From: Aliiroseovarius sp. F20344
GTDB lineage: Bacteria; Pseudomonadota; Alphaproteobacteria; Rhodobacterales; Rhodobacteraceae
Length of the DNA: 64,000 nucleotides
Reading direction: 5' to 3'
Assembly: GCF_023016155.1 (NCBI RefSeq)
Contig: NZ_JALKBG010000008.1
Coordinates: forward strand, 312,501-376,500
Part shown: positions 63,001-64,000 of the stretch, one piece after another
Layout: each line of letters opens with the position of its first letter
Position numbering within the stretch: position 1 is the stretch's first letter
Program-made: the position numbers and the translations under genes
The notes under the pieces: model-generated
The model's database searches: none
Seen by the model: the letters and a program-made list of their open reading frames with translations, nothing else
Told to the model about the DNA's origin: nothing

Positions 63001-64000
63001 CCGAAAGCATTTGCGCCATAGGTCACAACCCAGCTGTCATTTTCAACATTTACGTCGCCGCCATTGCCAGCAGCGCCGCCGTCGCCACCCATCGTCAGTA
63101 CTCGCGATTTGTTCTGTGGTCCGTCGGGCTGGTTCGTATCTTCTTTCCCGGCAAAGATCGTGACCGCTTTCGAGTTGCCACCCGAGCCACCGCCGCCGCC
63201 GATGGATTGCGCCATGACGCCGTGCGAATTCAGGCCAAACGTGTTTACGATGCCGTCGATATCCACATTCACCGCACCCCCGTGTGCGCCGGTGCCACCT
63301 TGTCCGCCGATCCCGACGGCAACTGCAAGATTGCGCGCTGGGTCGCCATTCGGACCGGTCGCAGGTGTGGTCGCGCGAGTCATCGCAAGCGCCGAGCCGC
63401 CCGCACCGCCGCCGCCGCCAATCGACTGTGCCAATACACCTTCCGAGAACGCCCCCGTGGTCAGCAGATAGCCAGAGTGGGTCACATCGACTGCGCCGCC
63501 GATGTTTCCGTCGCCACCCGCACCCCCGATTGCAAACGCGTATTGGGTGGTGTCCCCCCCGCGTCCCAAAGCAGCGCTGCCAGTAAAGCCGCCCGCGCCA
63601 CCGCCACCGCCGATGGATTGGGCTTGGATACCGCGGCTCAGCACACCTTGGGTGTACAATGCGGCCGTGTTGTTGACCGAGACCTGATCGGCATAGCCAC
63701 CGGTCCCGCCATCGCCGCCAAGGGACAGGCCGAAGGCTGTGCTGTCGGCTCCCGAGAAGCCGATCGATAGCGCTTGGTTGGCCGTGCCGCCGCCGCCGCC
63801 GATGGATTGGGCAAGGATCGCGTGGGAATCGGCCGCCAGCGTGGTGACGCCTGCATGGTTCTGTACGTCGACAATGCCTGCGTGGTTGCCGTCGCCTCCG
63901 GAACCTCCCAAGCCAACGTAGAACTGGTTCGCGCCCGATCCGGCTTTCTTCGCAATGATGCTGCCCGCCACAGCCTGTCCGCCATTGCCTCCGCCGCCGC
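60006..64000 (-). CDS. giant glycine-rich autotransporter (5' end outside window)
   Basis: At least 1,331 residues; no start within the window, since the frame is open through base 64000 (…GGGGNGGQAVAGS). The passenger is built of repeats of about 60-70 residues, each with GVMAQSIGGGGG or a variant, plus a collagen-like segment (about residues 370-460 of the visible part) of PGLPGLPGLPG-type repeats ending in an acidic run (ETPEADEEEDG). The last about 280 residues form a beta-barrel ending in FGFRFEHAF, with the terminal aromatic residue needed for BAM recognition. Type V secreted adhesin-like surface protein; ligand unknown. The six-base gap to the convergent ialB-like stop leaves no room for a terminator. 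Confidence 0.93.
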   Translation of the reverse strand, partial: GGGGNGGQAVAGSIIAKKAGSGANQFYVGLGGSGGDGNHAGIVDVQNHAGVTTLAADSHAILAQSIGGGGGTANQALSIGFSGADSTAFGLSLGGDGGTGGYADQVSVNNTAALYTQGVLSRGIQAQSIGGGGGAGGFTGSAALGRGGDTTQYAFAIGGAGGDGNIGGAVDVTHSGYLLTTGAFSEGVLAQSIGGGGGAGGSALAMTRATTPATGPNGDPARNLAVAVGIGGQGGTGAHGGAVNVDIDGIVNTFGLNSHGVMAQSIGGGGGSGGNSKAVTIFAGKEDTNQPDGPQNKSRVLTMGGDGGAAGNGGDVNVENDSWVVTYGANAFGVMAQSVGGGGGVGGHGEHGKPTIDELVAIGGDLVANLPTIPALPAFPSVGSTPGLPGVTGLPGLPNMPNLANLPSLPSLKDLGGLPSLNGVTVPGLPGLPGLPGLPVVADLPQAPDVPGLPAGPEPPEAPETPEADEEEDGVSRFEIAVGGRGGASGDGGLVTVTNRGNVMALGEGAIGVFAQSVGGGGGLGGYGAVGETGTIGLGGSGGAGGEGGDVLVTNDGLILTAGTAGYGIFAQSVGGGGGMAGNVDRGINGEENTDALAFGASGGAGGNGGDVTVISNGAIVTLGDGATAIFAQSVGGGGGVLGEVGEGTGLVGSSGAIGTAGDVLVDHTGTIITAGDGAHGIFATALDGAGAPSGSVTVNYTGDITVLGDDAHAILAQTTAIDDPANRVEIGIGKGSTVTGGTDTATVSLVGGTDNSLTNEGQLQSAGGLDATVIEAKSGNDVITNAGVFIGTFDLGAGQNLFDNQEGALTLLGAQSHLHDGSAGASGLLTNSGELSFGDTGYLNYAARLAAYNPAQRPTTLSDLHLTGDFQQARTGTTFIDLDFGTRTADHLINTGSANWDGTLSVLTYNATHLRSGISHALFSTASDGADMGGLNLDIAPSAIVDYKIAALSSNELAVEWDVDFAPGKANFNRNETSLGKHLNSAFIKGAPIGLQRLSAALFAVSDASQLPLLYDTMNADVYAARKASDHRGLLDFSERFGRCELSGEQSKCLTFSFGNEKGQRAGDFEYQDQTTSRASAQLSAARELDNGARLGFGFDFGSHSTIHTNTGARATGRHAMLGLSYDVDRYGIDWSFGLAAGRATSDVERNPFIGGATKGTLNTTSIALSLGAEKQYDLAQGFFVRPGAYLNIGKTASKATNETGGDLALGLEHSADWFVVFTPSIELGIDGPPQNGCRAQCSTVTGGLKLSRQTYLGNRSASSIGRFVASPAGSDPFMVTDALEDSWAVEASVGLELTPLTSAEVVAERRWLGNSTATSFGFRFEHAF

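Noticed and set aside
62946-63770. 274-codon plus-strand frame and GGC/GCC repeats looking like a repeat array
   Set aside because: Reflects the Gly-rich coding repeats of the autotransporter; spacing and content are not those of CRISPR or an insertion sequence.

Overview
The window looks like a chromosomal segment of a marine alphaproteobacterium, most likely Rhodobacteraceae (Roseobacter group). The evidence is a MipZ division ATPase, a BluB-type DMB synthase, an ffh-rpsP-rimM-trmD-rplS-rpmE translation locus in alphaproteobacterial style, glcDEF, YcaQ, DUF1285, Lin0512 and MoxR/DUF4159 genes, and GC-rich codon use with dense ATGA/TGATG overlaps. I see no rRNA, tRNA, CRISPR array, intact insertion sequence or phage gene. 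The genus cannot be fixed from sequence alone.

Layout. 0-3.5 kb: a CBS/DUF294 nucleotidyltransferase-like regulator (cut by the left edge), a small membrane protein and a membrane-anchored PAS/DEDDh exonuclease. 3.5-6 kb: a polar amino-acid type ABC importer whose binding protein is divergent from its permease and ATPase. 6-7.8 kb: THUMP methyltransferase and DUF1285 protein. 7.8-14.5 kb: a MoxR-DUF58-BatA/DUF4159-VWA-like operon. 14.6-18.5 kb: glycolate oxidase glcDEF. 18.5-21 kb: two tandem secreted trypsin-like proteases and an Hsp20. 20.8-22 kb: an EamA transporter under an FMN riboswitch, very probably the riboflavin importer RibN. 22-25 kb: an ECF sigma factor and a VWA protein. 25-26.5 kb: gabD. 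27.4-35.1 kb: a seven-gene collinear set on the minus strand (two Dpp-type permeases, a fused double ATPase, aldehyde dehydrogenase, YcaQ glycosylase, SDR, NylC/DmpA-like P1 hydrolase) with no local binding protein.

35-46 kb: mipZ, two Lin0512 genes, then the ribosomal/SRP locus. In transcription order on the minus strand this is ffh, three overlapping GNATs, chorismate mutase, rpsP, bluB, a 49-codon membrane peptide gene coupled to rimM, rimM and trmD, then a divergent tetR/oxidoreductase pair, then rplS and rpmE. The tetR/oxidoreductase intergenic region carries three near-identical TGACC-N2-GGTCA palindromes. 46-53 kb: universal stress protein, zinc-ribbon protein, ABM monooxygenase, secreted rhodanese, small secreted proteins, an MsbA-like exporter and an acyl-CoA synthetase.

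53-64 kb looks like a more accessory region. It holds an RND efflux operon led by a small membrane protein and its own TetR gene with a 16-bp operator-like palindrome, a 680-bp gene-poor stretch, an IalB-family secreted protein and a giant glycine-rich autotransporter. The autotransporter contains a PGLPGLP collagen-like segment and runs off the right edge.

Most genes belong to recognisable families. I do not see a demonstrably new system. The best leads are the SBP-less ABC/P1-hydrolase catabolic set, the rimM-coupled micropeptide, the three-operator TetR switch, the paired proteases with a shared C-terminal tail, and the PGLP-bearing autotransporter.
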